Source: Streptomyces olivaceus (GTDB lineage: Bacteria > Actinomycetota > Actinomycetes > Streptomycetales > Streptomycetaceae). From it: DNA of 64,000 bases. Position numbers and translations under genes: made by a program. Under the pieces are notes generated by a model. The model ran no database searches. It had not been told where the DNA came from and was given only the letters and a program-made list of their open reading frames with translations. The stretch's first letter is position 1; each line of letters opens with the position of its first letter. Where the stretch lies: positions 1-64,000 of the forward strand of contig NZ_JOFH01000030.1 in assembly GCF_000721235.1 (NCBI RefSeq), given 5' to 3'. Shown here piece by piece: positions 20,131 through 28,547 of the stretch.

Positions 20131-20271
20131 GGCCGCTCCCCTCCGGCACGCCCGGCCATCGGGCGTGTCTGAAGGGGAAGTTATGGACCGGGCCGCGTAA
20201 CCCGCGTCCCGCCAGAGAACTCACCTGGCGGGTAGCTCTCAGGTACTACGGGTACGACGGGCTCCGCCGCA

Positions 20272-20316
20272 CGACGGGCACGACGGGCACGACGGGCACG
20301 ACGGGCACGACGGGCA
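20272..20316. repeat. Five perfect copies of a 9-bp tandem repeat
   Basis: The unit CGACGGGCA is repeated five times without change, with degenerate copies on each side (about 20250-20345). It lies in the 282-base gap between two hydrolase genes and codes nothing credible. Confidence 0.9.
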
Positions 20317-20412
20317 CCACGGCCACGACGGCTGCCCAGCGCGACGGCCACGACGGGCGCCGCCAACGGCGTGCCCCCGGCTCACCGCTCGCCACTCACC
20401 GCCCACCAGGAC

Positions 20413-21315
20413 TCACCAGGCCAGCTGCGCGATCTCCTCCGCGACCACCGCGCACGCGTCCGCCGCCGGGTCGATCAGCGGATAGTGGCCGACGTCCTCC
20501 AGCAGCGTGACGCCCACCACCTCCCCGGCCTTCGCCGCCGCGTCGGCGTACGCGTCGGCGACCGCCTGCGGAACGTCCACGTCGGCCCGGCCCTGGACCA
20601 GGGTCGTCGCGATGCCGGTGGGCAGCAGCAGCGCGGGGTCGGCATAGGGCCGCCGCTCGGCGAACAGCTTTTCTGAGCCCAGCAGTTGACGTGCCGCGCC
20701 ACCGCACACGCCGAGCTGGTCGGCCACCTCGAAGTCGGCGATCGGGGCGAGGGCGACCACCCCGCGCAGGGGTGCCGGACGGTCGGTGCGCCAGGGGGCG
20801 TCGGCGGGCAGGACGTGGCGGGACGCGGCCCACAGGGCGAGGTGGCCGCCGGCGGAGTGGCCGGTGAGCACCATGCGTCGCACGTCGGCCCCCGGCAGGT
20901 GCCGCCGCACCAGCTCGGGCAGCGCGTCCACCGCGGCCGCCACGTCGTCGAACGTGTCGGGCCAGCGCCCCGCGACGGGTTCGCCCGCATCCTCACCGCC
21001 GGGGCCCCGGGCCCCGCGCCGGTACTCCACACTGGCCACGGCGAAGCCCCGTTGGGCGAGGAAGCCGGCGAACGGGCTGATGTGGCGCCGGTCGTACGGG
21101 GCCCGCCACGAACCGCCGTGCAGCACCACCACCACGGGCGCGGCGCCACCCGGACCACCCGCTCCGCGCGGCGCGTAGAAGTCGACCACCTGGTCCGGGA
21201 GTTCGCCGTAGGCGGCGGTGCCGTCGGGGTCGACCGCCGGGTGCGAGAAGGCCGATTTCTCCTCCGCGGCGTCCCGTGCGGCAGCGGTGCCCGGTCCTGC
21301 GGCGGAGTCCGGCAT
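20413..21315 (-). CDS. Alpha/beta hydrolase, candidate kynurenine formamidase
   Basis: A 300-residue cytoplasmic hydrolase. The oxyanion-hole motif HGGSW (about 66-70) and nucleophile GHSAGGHLALW (about 148-158) place it in the esterase/AFMID group; an Asp in QGRADVDVP and His in VGHYPLID complete a triad. It lies 232 bases downstream of kynureninase on the same strand. The step between tryptophan dioxygenase and kynureninase needs an N-formylkynurenine formamidase and no other candidate is near, so that role is inferred. A general esterase remains possible. Confidence 0.72.
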   Translation of the reverse strand: MPDSAAGPGTAAARDAAEEKSAFSHPAVDPDGTAAYGELPDQVVDFYAPRGAGGPGGAAPVVVVLHGGSWRAPYDRRHISPFAGFLAQRGFAVASVEYRRGARGPGGEDAGEPVAGRWPDTFDDVAAAVDALPELVRRHLPGADVRRMVLTGHSAGGHLALWAASRHVLPADAPWRTDRPAPLRGVVALAPIADFEVADQLGVCGGAARQLLGSEKLFAERRPYADPALLLPTGIATTLVQGRADVDVPQAVADAYADAAAKAGEVVGVTLLEDVGHYPLIDPAADACAVVAEEIAQLAW

Positions 21316-21547
21316 GCTCAATCTCTCAACCTCTCAGCGTCGAAACGGCGTTGGCGGACCGGGAGAAGTAAATCGGCCGTTGGCGGGACGTTATCAGGCC
21401 GATGACGTGCGCGGACATGGGGATGTGACGCTGGGTGAGGGCCGAACGATCCGCCGGGCCCCACCTCGGCGACTCGACACCTCCGCGGCCCCACCTCAGC
21501 GACTCGACACCTCCACGGCCCCGCCCGCGCTGCTCCGACGCCGCGAC

Positions 21548-22828
21548 TCAGCCGGCCAGTGTCTCCGCCAGCACCCACGCCGCCCGCTCCACGTCCGCGA
21601 AGCCGACGTACAGCGGGGTGAAGCCGAAGCGCAGCACGTCCGGCGGGCGGTAGTCCCCGACCACGCCGCGCTCGATCAGCCGCTTCATGACGTCACCGGC
21701 GCCGTCGCAGCGCAGCGCGACCTGGCTGCCCCGCTCGGCGTGGGCCGCCGGGGTCAGCGACTCCGCGCGGCCCCCGGGGACGTACGCCCCGACACAGCGC
21801 AGGAAGAAGTCCGTCAGCGCCAGGGACTTGGCCCGGACGGCCGCCACCGAGACCCCGGCCCCGTCCCACACGTCCAGCGCCGCCTCCAGGGCGAGCAGGG
21901 AGAGGATGTCCGGCGTGCCGACCCGCCCGCGCACCGCGCCGGCGGCCGGGGCGTAGTCGGGCCGCATGCCGAACGGCTCGGCGTGCGAGTTCCAGCCGGG
22001 CAGCGGGGAGTCGAAGCGGTGCTGGAGGCCGCGGCGCACGTACAGGTACGCGGGCGAGCCGGGGCCGCCGTTGAGGTACTTGTAGGTGCAGCCGACGGCC
22101 AGGTCGACGCCGTGCTCGTCGAGGCCGACCGGCAGGGCGCCCGCGCTGTGGCACAGGTCCCAGACGGCGTACGCCCCCGCCGCGTGCACGGCGGCCGTGA
22201 GCGCGGGCAGGTCGTGCAGCTGGCCCGTGCGGTAGTCGACGTGGTTGAGCAGCACGGCCGCCGTGCGCTCCCCCCGGTCCGCCAGCGCCGACGGCACCTC
22301 GGCCGGGAGGACCGGCCGCAGCGTGCAGCCGGTCAGCCGGGCCGCGGAATCGGCGATGTAGCCGTCCGTGGGGAAGGTGGTGGCGTCCACGAGGATCTCG
22401 TCCCGGACCGCACCGCCGCCGCTCCCGCCCCCGCCGCTTCCCCGGCCGTCCGCCCCGGCCGCCCCGGCCGCCCCGTCATCCTGCGCCATGCGCACCGCGG
22501 CGACCAGCGCCTTGAAGACGTTGACGCTCGTCGAGTCGCCGACCACGACCTGCCCGGCGGCGGCGCCGACCAGCGGCGCGATCCGGTCGCCGATCCGCTC
22601 GGGCGCCGTCCACCAGCCGCTCTCGTCCCAGGACCGGATGCGCAGCTCGCCCCACTGCCGCCGTACCACGTCCTCCACCCGCCCGGGGACATGTGCCGGG
22701 AGGGCGCCGAGGGAGTTGCCGTCGAGGTACGTCACGTCGTCCAGGACGAACTCCCCGCGCACCGCGGCCAGCGGATCGGCGGCGTCCAGCTCCTCCGCCT
22801 CGCCCGCGAGGCCCGTCCGCTCAGACAT
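21548..22828 (-). CDS. kynU: Kynureninase
   Basis: A 426-residue PLP enzyme that splits kynurenine into anthranilate and alanine. Seen: YLDGNSLGALP near the N-terminus, DSTSVNVFK phosphate site, VDYRTGQLHDLPAL, WDLCHSAGALPV (cofactor Asp and His), and the Schiff-base Lys in VGCTYKYLNGGPGSPAYLYV (about residue 252). A Gly/Ala-rich insertion (GSGGGGSGGG, about 127-142) is an odd feature not needed for the fold. ATG overlaps the stop of the tryptophan dioxygenase gene (ATGTCTGA), so translation is coupled. Confidence 0.96.
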   Translation of the reverse strand: MSERTGLAGEAEELDAADPLAAVRGEFVLDDVTYLDGNSLGALPAHVPGRVEDVVRRQWGELRIRSWDESGWWTAPERIGDRIAPLVGAAAGQVVVGDSTSVNVFKALVAAVRMAQDDGAAGAAGADGRGSGGGGSGGGAVRDEILVDATTFPTDGYIADSAARLTGCTLRPVLPAEVPSALADRGERTAAVLLNHVDYRTGQLHDLPALTAAVHAAGAYAVWDLCHSAGALPVGLDEHGVDLAVGCTYKYLNGGPGSPAYLYVRRGLQHRFDSPLPGWNSHAEPFGMRPDYAPAAGAVRGRVGTPDILSLLALEAALDVWDGAGVSVAAVRAKSLALTDFFLRCVGAYVPGGRAESLTPAAHAERGSQVALRCDGAGDVMKRLIERGVVGDYRPPDVLRFGFTPLYVGFADVERAAWVLAETLAG

Positions 22829-23654
22829 ACGACCTCGCCGTCCACAGCTCGGGGAACACGTTGCCGCGGGCCCGCTTCTCCAGCCAGGCCACCCCGGCGG
22901 AGCCGCCCGTGCCGGTCTTGGAGCCCATCGCGCGGCGGGTGGCGACCAGGTGGTCGTTGCGCCAGCGCCACACCAGCTCGGCGACGTCGGTGAGGGCCTC
23001 GCCGAGGCGGGCCAGCTCGCCGTTCTGGTCGCCGGAGTACACGGCCGTCCAGGCGGCCTCCACCTCGGGGGCCGGCTCGTACTTCCGGGTGACGTCGCGC
23101 CGGAGCACGGTGTCCGGGATGTCGTACCCGCGCCGGGCGAGCAGCCGGACCACCTCGTCGTACAGGCACGGCTCGTGCAGCGCCTTCTCCAGTTCCGCGT
23201 GGACGCGCGGGGCGCCGCGGTGCGGGACGAGCATGGACGCGGACTTGTCGCCGAGCAGGAACTCCAGGCGCCGGTACATCGCCGACTGGAAGCCCGAGCC
23301 CTCGCCGAGGGCGGACCGGTAGGAGTTGAACTGGGCCGGGGTGAGCTGTCCGAGCGGGGTCCAGGAGGCGTTGAGCGCCTCCAGCTCCCGCACCGAGCGC
23401 TTGAGCGCGTCGGTCGCCACCCGGACGCCGTCCCCGCCGTCCGCACCGTCCTCGCGCAGGGCGCGGGCGGCGGTCTCCCACTCGTGGACGACGACGGTGA
23501 ACCACAGCTCCATCACCTGGGTCGTGACCAGGAAGACCATCTCTCCGGGATCGTCGGAGAGGGTGTGCTGGAGATGGGTGAGCACGTCCGCCTTGACGTA
23601 GTCCTCGTACGGCGTGCTGCCCTCGAAGTCGAGATTCGGGGCGTCGTGGGACAT
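22821..23654 (-). CDS. kynA: Tryptophan 2,3-dioxygenase
   Basis: A 277-residue heme enzyme opening the indole ring of tryptophan to N-formylkynurenine, the entry step of the kynurenine route. Family motifs: LTHLQHTLSDDPGEMVFLVTTQVMELWF, TPAQFNSYRSALGEGSGFQSAMYRRLEF, and late WRWRNDHLVATRRAMGSKTGTGGSAGVAWL. The ATG is supported by AGGAG 9 bases upstream; longer frames lack similarity. First gene of the kynA-kynU pair. Anthranilate made here can feed tryptophan recycling or secondary metabolites. Confidence 0.97.
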   Translation of the reverse strand: MSHDAPNLDFEGSTPYEDYVKADVLTHLQHTLSDDPGEMVFLVTTQVMELWFTVVVHEWETAARALREDGADGGDGVRVATDALKRSVRELEALNASWTPLGQLTPAQFNSYRSALGEGSGFQSAMYRRLEFLLGDKSASMLVPHRGAPRVHAELEKALHEPCLYDEVVRLLARRGYDIPDTVLRRDVTRKYEPAPEVEAAWTAVYSGDQNGELARLGEALTDVAELVWRWRNDHLVATRRAMGSKTGTGGSAGVAWLEKRARGNVFPELWTARSYV

Positions 23655-23823
23655 CGCTGTCTCCTGATGTGCACTTCGGGTAGCGGTCCGCCCTGCCGTT
23701 ACCGGCACGGGGCCCCGGTCCCCAACGGCATACTCCGCAATCGTCGCAGGAAACCGCAAGGCCCGCCCCCGCACGGCGGCGGGGACGGGCCCGGAACACG
23801 TCCCGAAAGACCGGCGGCACCGG

Positions 23824-24237
23824 TCAGCCGAGGACCTCGGCCGCGGACGGCGAGGAGTCCTTCAGGAAGCCGCTGCAGCGCTCGTACTCCTCCTTCTCGC
23901 CGATCTCCCGGGCGGCGCGGGCGAGGGCGTGCAGGGCGCGCAGGAAGCCGCGGTTCGGCTCGTGCTCCCAGGGCACCGGGCCGTGCCCCTTCCAGCCGCT
24001 GCGGCGCAGGGCGTCCAGGCCGCGGTGGTAGCCCGTGCGGGCGTACGCGTACGACTCCACGACGCTGCCGCGCTCGTACGCCTCGTCGGCCAGCCGGGCC
24101 CAGGCGAGCGAGGACGTCGGGTACTTCGCGGCGACGTCGGCCGGCGAGGTGCCGCCCGCCAGCAGCTCGCGCGGCCCGGGGTCGTCGGGGAGGTGGGTCG
24201 GGGGCGGTCCCCCGAGGAGGTTCTCGTGAATGGCCAT
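23824..24237 (-). CDS. DUF3151 family protein
   Basis: A 137-residue soluble protein. It begins MAIHENLLGGPPPTHLP and contains VAAKYPTSSLAWARLADEA, AYARTGYHRGLDALRRSGWKG and EPNRGFLRALHALARAAREIGE, a helical TPR-like pattern that fits actinobacterial DUF3151. These are widely conserved with no known role. Its stop lies 170 bases from the start of the kynA gene, on the same strand; the upstream MFS gene ends 126 bases before it with a hairpin between. Confidence 0.88.
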   Translation of the reverse strand: MAIHENLLGGPPPTHLPDDPGPRELLAGGTSPADVAAKYPTSSLAWARLADEAYERGSVVESYAYARTGYHRGLDALRRSGWKGHGPVPWEHEPNRGFLRALHALARAAREIGEKEEYERCSGFLKDSSPSAAEVLG

Positions 24238-24323
24238 GGGACAAGTCTGCGGCATCGCCGGGGGCGGCCGGACGGGGCTGTCGGCGGGAGGGGGCACGTG
24301 GGCGGATGCGGGTGCGTCGTGGC

Positions 24324-24347
24324 GGGGCGCGCGGTTCCCCGCGCCCC
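24324..24347 (-). terminator. GC-rich hairpin of a common Streptomyces intergenic type
   Basis: Arms GGGGCGC (24324-24330) and GCGCCCC (24341-24347) around a TTCCCC-containing loop, 16 bases past the MFS stop codon. The GGGGCGCG-GGTTCCCCGCG layout recurs widely between Streptomyces genes (general knowledge). Confidence 0.6.
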
Positions 24348-24362
24348 TCGGCGGCGGGCGGG

Positions 24363-25820
24363 TCAGGAGGCGGGGTCGCCCTCCAACGGGGGTGTCAGTA
24401 CCGAGCCGTGGGTGCGGCACTCGGGCCGGGCGCAGTCCGGGGACGGGCGCCGGCGCACCGTGGTGAAGGCGAGCACGGAGCCGGCGACCAGGACGCCCGC
24501 GCAGATCAGCATCGCCGGCCCGAACGCGTCGTCGAACGCCGGCGCCGACCGGTACGCCTCCTCCCCCATGCCGGTGAGCAGCGGCAGCGCGGCGACCGCG
24601 ACGAGCCCCGCCGCACGGGCGGCCGCGTTGTTGACGCCGCTGGCGAGACCGGCCCGCGCGGTGTCCACGGCGGCCAGCACGCTCGCCGTCAGCGGCGCCA
24701 CCAGCGTGACCATGCCGATGCCGAGGACCAGCAGGGCGGGCAGCACGTCGGCGAGGTAGGAGGCACCCGGGCCGACCCGCAGCATCAGCACCATCCCGGC
24801 CGCGCAGAACAGGGGCCCGGCGGTGAGCTGGAGGCGCGGTCCGAGGCGTTCGGCGAGTTCGCCCGAGCGGGCGGAGAGCAGCAGCATCAGGACGGTGGTC
24901 GGCAGCAGCGCCGTACCGGCGGCCAGCGCGGACCAGCCGACGACGACCTGGAGCTGGAGCGCGGCGAGGAAGAAGAAGCCGCCGAAGGCCGCGTACACGC
25001 ACAGCGTGACCAGGTTGACCGCCGTGAACTGGCGGGAGGCGAAGACGTCCAGCGGCATCATCGGGTCCTTGCCGCGCCGTTCGACGACGACGAAGGCCAC
25101 CGCGGCCGCCACCCCGGCCACCGCGCTGAGCGCCACCGCCCAGGACGCGGCACGGGCCTCGATCAGCGCGTACGTGAGCAGCGCGAGGGCCGCCGCCCCC
25201 AGCACCGCGCCGAGCACGTCGAACCGCGTGTGCGCGCGCTCGTCGGACGACTCCGGTACGTGGCGCAGCGCGATCGGCGCGCACAGCAGCGCCAGCGGCA
25301 CGTTGAGCAGGAACACCCAGCGCCAGCCCGCCCCGTCCACCAGCCAGCCGCCGAGGAAGGGGCCCACCGCCGCGCCGACGCCCCCGAACCCGGACCACAG
25401 GCCGACCGCCCGGCCCCGGTCGTCGGGGTGGAAGGAGGCCTGGATGAGGGCGAGCGACCCCGGCGTGAGCAGCGCGCCGCCGATGCCCTGCAGGGCGCGG
25501 GCGGCGATCAGGACACCGGCGTTCGGGGCGAGACCGCACAGCAGGGACGCGGCGGCGAACCACAGGACGCCGAGGACGAAGATCCGGCGCCGTCCGAACC
25601 GGTCGCCCAGGGCGCCGCCGAGGAGGATCAGCCCGGCCAGCGTGACCATGTAGGCGTTGACGGTCCACTGCAGGGCGGCGAGGCCCGCGTCCAGGTCGCG
25701 GCCGATGCGGGGCAGCGCGACGTTGACGACGGTCGAGTCCAGCAGGGCCATGCTGGAGCCGAGGACGGTGGTGAGCAGGATCCATCTGCCCTGCGGTGAG
25801 GCGAGCCGGACATCGGGCAT
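24363..25820 (-). CDS. MFS multidrug exporter, DHA2 (EmrB/QacA-like) family
   Basis: A 485-residue proton-coupled exporter with 14 predicted helices. Helix 1 motif D1 LLDSTVVNVALPRIG, motif A GGALGDRFGRRRIFVLG after helix 2, and motif C-type glycines ALLTPGSLALIQ in helix 4-5 are present. Start MPDVRLASPQG. It stands between two terminator hairpins and so is its own transcription unit. No local regulator. The substrate is likely a cationic or amphipathic drug. Confidence 0.95.
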   Translation of the reverse strand: MPDVRLASPQGRWILLTTVLGSSMALLDSTVVNVALPRIGRDLDAGLAALQWTVNAYMVTLAGLILLGGALGDRFGRRRIFVLGVLWFAAASLLCGLAPNAGVLIAARALQGIGGALLTPGSLALIQASFHPDDRGRAVGLWSGFGGVGAAVGPFLGGWLVDGAGWRWVFLLNVPLALLCAPIALRHVPESSDERAHTRFDVLGAVLGAAALALLTYALIEARAASWAVALSAVAGVAAAVAFVVVERRGKDPMMPLDVFASRQFTAVNLVTLCVYAAFGGFFFLAALQLQVVVGWSALAAGTALLPTTVLMLLLSARSGELAERLGPRLQLTAGPLFCAAGMVLMLRVGPGASYLADVLPALLVLGIGMVTLVAPLTASVLAAVDTARAGLASGVNNAAARAAGLVAVAALPLLTGMGEEAYRSAPAFDDAFGPAMLICAGVLVAGSVLAFTTVRRRPSPDCARPECRTHGSVLTPPLEGDPAS

Positions 25821-25836
25821 GGCCCCAGGTATACAG

Positions 25837-25870
25837 CGAGCCCGGCGCGGATGTCAGCGCGCCGGGCTCG
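25837..25870 (-). terminator. Terminator after the class II aldolase gene
   Basis: Perfect 13-bp stem, 25837-25849 with 25858-25870, and an 8-base loop, 42 bases past the fba stop codon and just before the MFS gene start. Confidence 0.85.
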
Positions 25871-25893
25871 TGCGGACGGTCGGGACGACCGGA

Positions 25894-25928
25894 CTTACTT
25901 GATCTTCGTGGCTTACTTGATCTTCGTG
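25894..25928. repeat. 17-bp direct repeat duplicating the 3' end of fba
   Basis: The 17 bases at 25912-25928, which code the last fba residues and stop codon, recur perfectly at 25894-25910, one base apart. Confidence 0.95.
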
Positions 25929-26944
25929 CCGGCCGAGCGCAGGTGGCCGCAGGCCTCGACGACGCGCGCGGCCATGCCGGCCTCGGCCAGCTTGCCCCAG
26001 GTGCGCGGGTCGTAGGTCTTCTTGTTGCCGACCTCGCCGTCGACCTTGAGGACGCCGTCGTAGTTGCGGAACATGTGGTCGGCGACCGGACGCGTGAAGG
26101 CGTACTGGGTGTCCGTGTCGATGTTCATCTTGACCACGCCGTTCTCCAGGGCGGTCGCGATCTCCTCGGCGGAGGAGCCCGAGCCGCCGTGGAAGACGAA
26201 GTTGAACGGCTTGCTGCCGGCCGGCTGCCCGTACTTCGACGCGATGCCCTCGTTCAGCTCCTTGAGCAGCTCGGGGCGGAGCACGACGTTGCCCGGCTTG
26301 TACACGCCGTGCACGTTGCCGAAGGACGCGGCGAGCAGGTAGCGGCCCTTCTCGCCCAGGCCCAGGGCCTCGACGGTGCGGACCGCGTCGTCGACCGTGG
26401 TGTACAGGGAGTCGTTGATCTCGTGCGAGACGCCGTCCTCCTCGCCGCCGGTCGGGGTGATCTCGACCTCGAGGATGATCTTCGCGGCGCGGGCGCGCTC
26501 CAGCAGCTCGGCGGCGATGGAGAGGTTGTCGGACAGGGTCTCGGCCGAGCCGTCCCACATGTGCGACTGGAACAGCGGGTTGCGGCCGGCCTTGACGCGC
26601 TCCTCGGAGACCGCGAGCAGCGGACGCACGTAGCCGTCGAGCTTGTCCTTGGGACAGTGGTCCGTGTGCAGGGCGACGGTGACGTCGTACTTCTCGGCGA
26701 CGATGTGCGCGAACTCGGCCAGCGCGACGGCGCCGGTCACCATGTCCTTGTTGTGCTGGCCGCCCAGGAACTCGGCGCCGCCCGTGGACATCTGGATGAT
26801 GCCGTCGCTCTCCGCCTCGGCGAAACCGCGCAGGGCCGCGTGGAGCGTCTGAGTGGAGGTCACGTTGATGGCCGGGTAGGCGAACTTTCCTGCCTTCGCC
26901 CGGTCCAGCATCTCGTTGTAGACCTCGGGAGTTGCGATGGGCAT
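25913..26944 (-). CDS. fba: Fructose-bisphosphate aldolase, class II
   Basis: A 343-residue zinc enzyme of glycolysis and gluconeogenesis joining DHAP and glyceraldehyde-3-phosphate. Seen: catalytic Asp and zinc His in ALHTDHCPKDKLDGYV, zinc Glu/His region EITPTGGEEDGVSHE, phosphate-binding NVHGVYKPGNVVLRPELL, FVFHGGSGSSAEEI, and NIDTDTQYAFTRPV. Length fits the class IIA enzymes. Start has AAGGAG 9 bases upstream. Its own unit, ended by the 25837 hairpin. An 18-base tandem duplication repeats the last codons and stop just downstream. Confidence 0.98.
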   Translation of the reverse strand: MPIATPEVYNEMLDRAKAGKFAYPAINVTSTQTLHAALRGFAEAESDGIIQMSTGGAEFLGGQHNKDMVTGAVALAEFAHIVAEKYDVTVALHTDHCPKDKLDGYVRPLLAVSEERVKAGRNPLFQSHMWDGSAETLSDNLSIAAELLERARAAKIILEVEITPTGGEEDGVSHEINDSLYTTVDDAVRTVEALGLGEKGRYLLAASFGNVHGVYKPGNVVLRPELLKELNEGIASKYGQPAGSKPFNFVFHGGSGSSAEEIATALENGVVKMNIDTDTQYAFTRPVADHMFRNYDGVLKVDGEVGNKKTYDPRTWGKLAEAGMAARVVEACGHLRSAGTKIK

Positions 26945-27099
26945 CTGTCCGCTCCTTGTATGTGCGGGTGGGCGTGCTGGTGCTTATGGCCCTGACCTGA
27001 GACTGGAAGGCGACGTCATCGTCGGCCCCATCCTTCCAGACGACGCGGGAATACCCGAGTGGACGTCCGTCGCGGTCCTCCGGGGCTTCGGGGGACGGC

Positions 27100-27654
27100 T
27101 CAGTCCAGGCCCAGCTCGTCCTTGTCGTACGCGTACCGGTACGGCACTCCCGCGCCGTCCTGGATCTTCTCGGCGGCGCCCGTCGCCCGGTCGACGATGG
27201 TCGCGACGGCGACCACCTCGCCGCCGGCCTCGCGCACGGCCTCGACGGCGGTCAGCGGGGAGCCGCCGGTGGTGGAGGTGTCCTCGACGACCAGCACGCG
27301 GCGGCCCCTGATGTCCGGGCCCTCGACGCGGCGCTGCAGCCCGTGCGCCTTGGCGGCCTTGCGGACCACGAACGCGTCCAGCCTGCGGCCGCGCGCGGCG
27401 GCGGCGTGCAGCAGGCTCGCGGCGACCGGGTCGGCGCCCATGGTGAGGCCGCCCACCGTGTCGTACTCCAGGTCGGCGGTCAGGTCGAGCAGCACCTGTC
27501 CGACCAGCGGCGCGGCCTCGCCGTCCAGGGTGATGCGGCGCAGGTCGACGTAGTAGTCGGCCTCCAGACCCGAGGAGAGGGTCACCTTGCCGTGCACCAC
27601 GGCCTTGTCCTTGATCTGCTGCAGCAGCGCGCCGCGTACGTCTACGTCCGTCAT
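27100..27654 (-). CDS. pyrE: Orotate phosphoribosyltransferase
   Basis: A 184-residue type I phosphoribosyltransferase that makes orotidine-5'-phosphate from orotate and PRPP in pyrimidine synthesis. PRPP motif RVLVVEDTSTTGGSPLTAV (about 118-136), N-terminal VTLSSGLEADYYVDLRRITLD, and the flexible-loop region VVRKAAKAHGLQRRVEG are present. It follows the aldose-epimerase-like gene by 10 bases and is probably cotranscribed; it precedes fba by 155 bases. Confidence 0.97.
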   Translation of the reverse strand: MTDVDVRGALLQQIKDKAVVHGKVTLSSGLEADYYVDLRRITLDGEAAPLVGQVLLDLTADLEYDTVGGLTMGADPVAASLLHAAAARGRRLDAFVVRKAAKAHGLQRRVEGPDIRGRRVLVVEDTSTTGGSPLTAVEAVREAGGEVVAVATIVDRATGAAEKIQDGAGVPYRYAYDKDELGLD

Positions 27655-27664
27655 GGACGCCAGC

Positions 27665-28462
27665 TTAGAGGCGGCGCCAGGACCAGGTCGTCGTGGCCTC
27701 CAGCGGCTCCAGGGGTGTGACCAGGCGCGGGGCGGTGTTCAGGCCGTTGGGCGGCCCGGTCTGCGGCTCCACGCAGACGGCGGCCTCCTGCTCGTCGTAC
27801 ACCACGGCCCAGGGCTCGCGGCTGGTCACGTTCAGCTCCAGCCGTCCGGGCCAGGTGAGGGTGACGTCGACGCCGTCCGGCATGCCGAAGCAGTCGTCCC
27901 AGGGGCCCGGCTTCGGCTCGACGCGGTTGCCGGTGGGGAGGTGGTCGTCGCCGCGCTCCTCCTGCCAGGCGGGGTCGAAGGCGATCGAGACGTCCGCGCC
28001 GCCCCCGCCGTCGAGGGTGCGGTTGAACCAGGGGTGCCAGCCGACCTGCGCCGGGAAGGACGAGTCGTACGTCTCCACGGCCAGCGTCAGCGTCAGCGCG
28101 TCCTCGGCGAGGGCGACGACCTGAGTGACGCGGCCGGTGTAGGGCCAGGGGTCGGTCAGGTCGTACGTGAGGACGGCCTCGTCCGCGGTGACGCGGGCGG
28201 TGCGCCAGGCGGCGTCGCGTGCGGTGCCGTGGATGGCGTGCGGCGGGGAGTTGAGCGGCATCTGGTGGACCACGGCGCCGTCGTCGAAGCGGCCGTCCCG
28301 GATGCGGCCGCACCAGGGGACCATCGGGAAGCAGCCGTAGCGCTCGCCCTGGCGGAGCAGCTCCGTGCCGCCGACGCGGAGCCCGCCGATCCGGCCGCCG
28401 TTGCCCGGCAGCACGGTCGCCTCCGCGTCACCCGCGGTCAGCGTGATGGGTTCGTTGCTCAC
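27665..28462 (-). CDS. Aldose 1-epimerase family protein
   Basis: A 265-residue beta-sandwich protein starting at GTG. Galactose-mutarotase family residues: active-site His in PPHAIHGTARD (about 74-84), second His in VGWHPWFNR (about 140-148), and late catalytic Glu in VCVEPQTGPPNGLN (about 230-243). This end is closest to the YeaD/galM-like group; the sugar cannot be named. Immediately upstream of pyrE. Confidence 0.92.
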   Translation of the reverse strand: MSNEPITLTAGDAEATVLPGNGGRIGGLRVGGTELLRQGERYGCFPMVPWCGRIRDGRFDDGAVVHQMPLNSPPHAIHGTARDAAWRTARVTADEAVLTYDLTDPWPYTGRVTQVVALAEDALTLTLAVETYDSSFPAQVGWHPWFNRTLDGGGGADVSIAFDPAWQEERGDDHLPTGNRVEPKPGPWDDCFGMPDGVDVTLTWPGRLELNVTSREPWAVVYDEQEAAVCVEPQTGPPNGLNTAPRLVTPLEPLEATTTWSWRRL

Positions 28463-28547
28463 GCCACGACCCTACTGGGGCGATCAAGGGCGCACCGGCG
28501 GGACCGGGCCCATCGGCGACGCGGCGGGAACCGGGGGGAGGCCGGGG

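Noticed and set aside
20272..20316. CRISPR array
   Set aside because: Nine-base unit without spacers; a simple tandem repeat.
22368..25799. 1143-residue plus-strand open frame
   Set aside because: Antisense to kynU, kynA, DUF3151 and MFS genes; composition is low-complexity Arg/Gly/Ala as expected from a shadow frame in GC-rich DNA.
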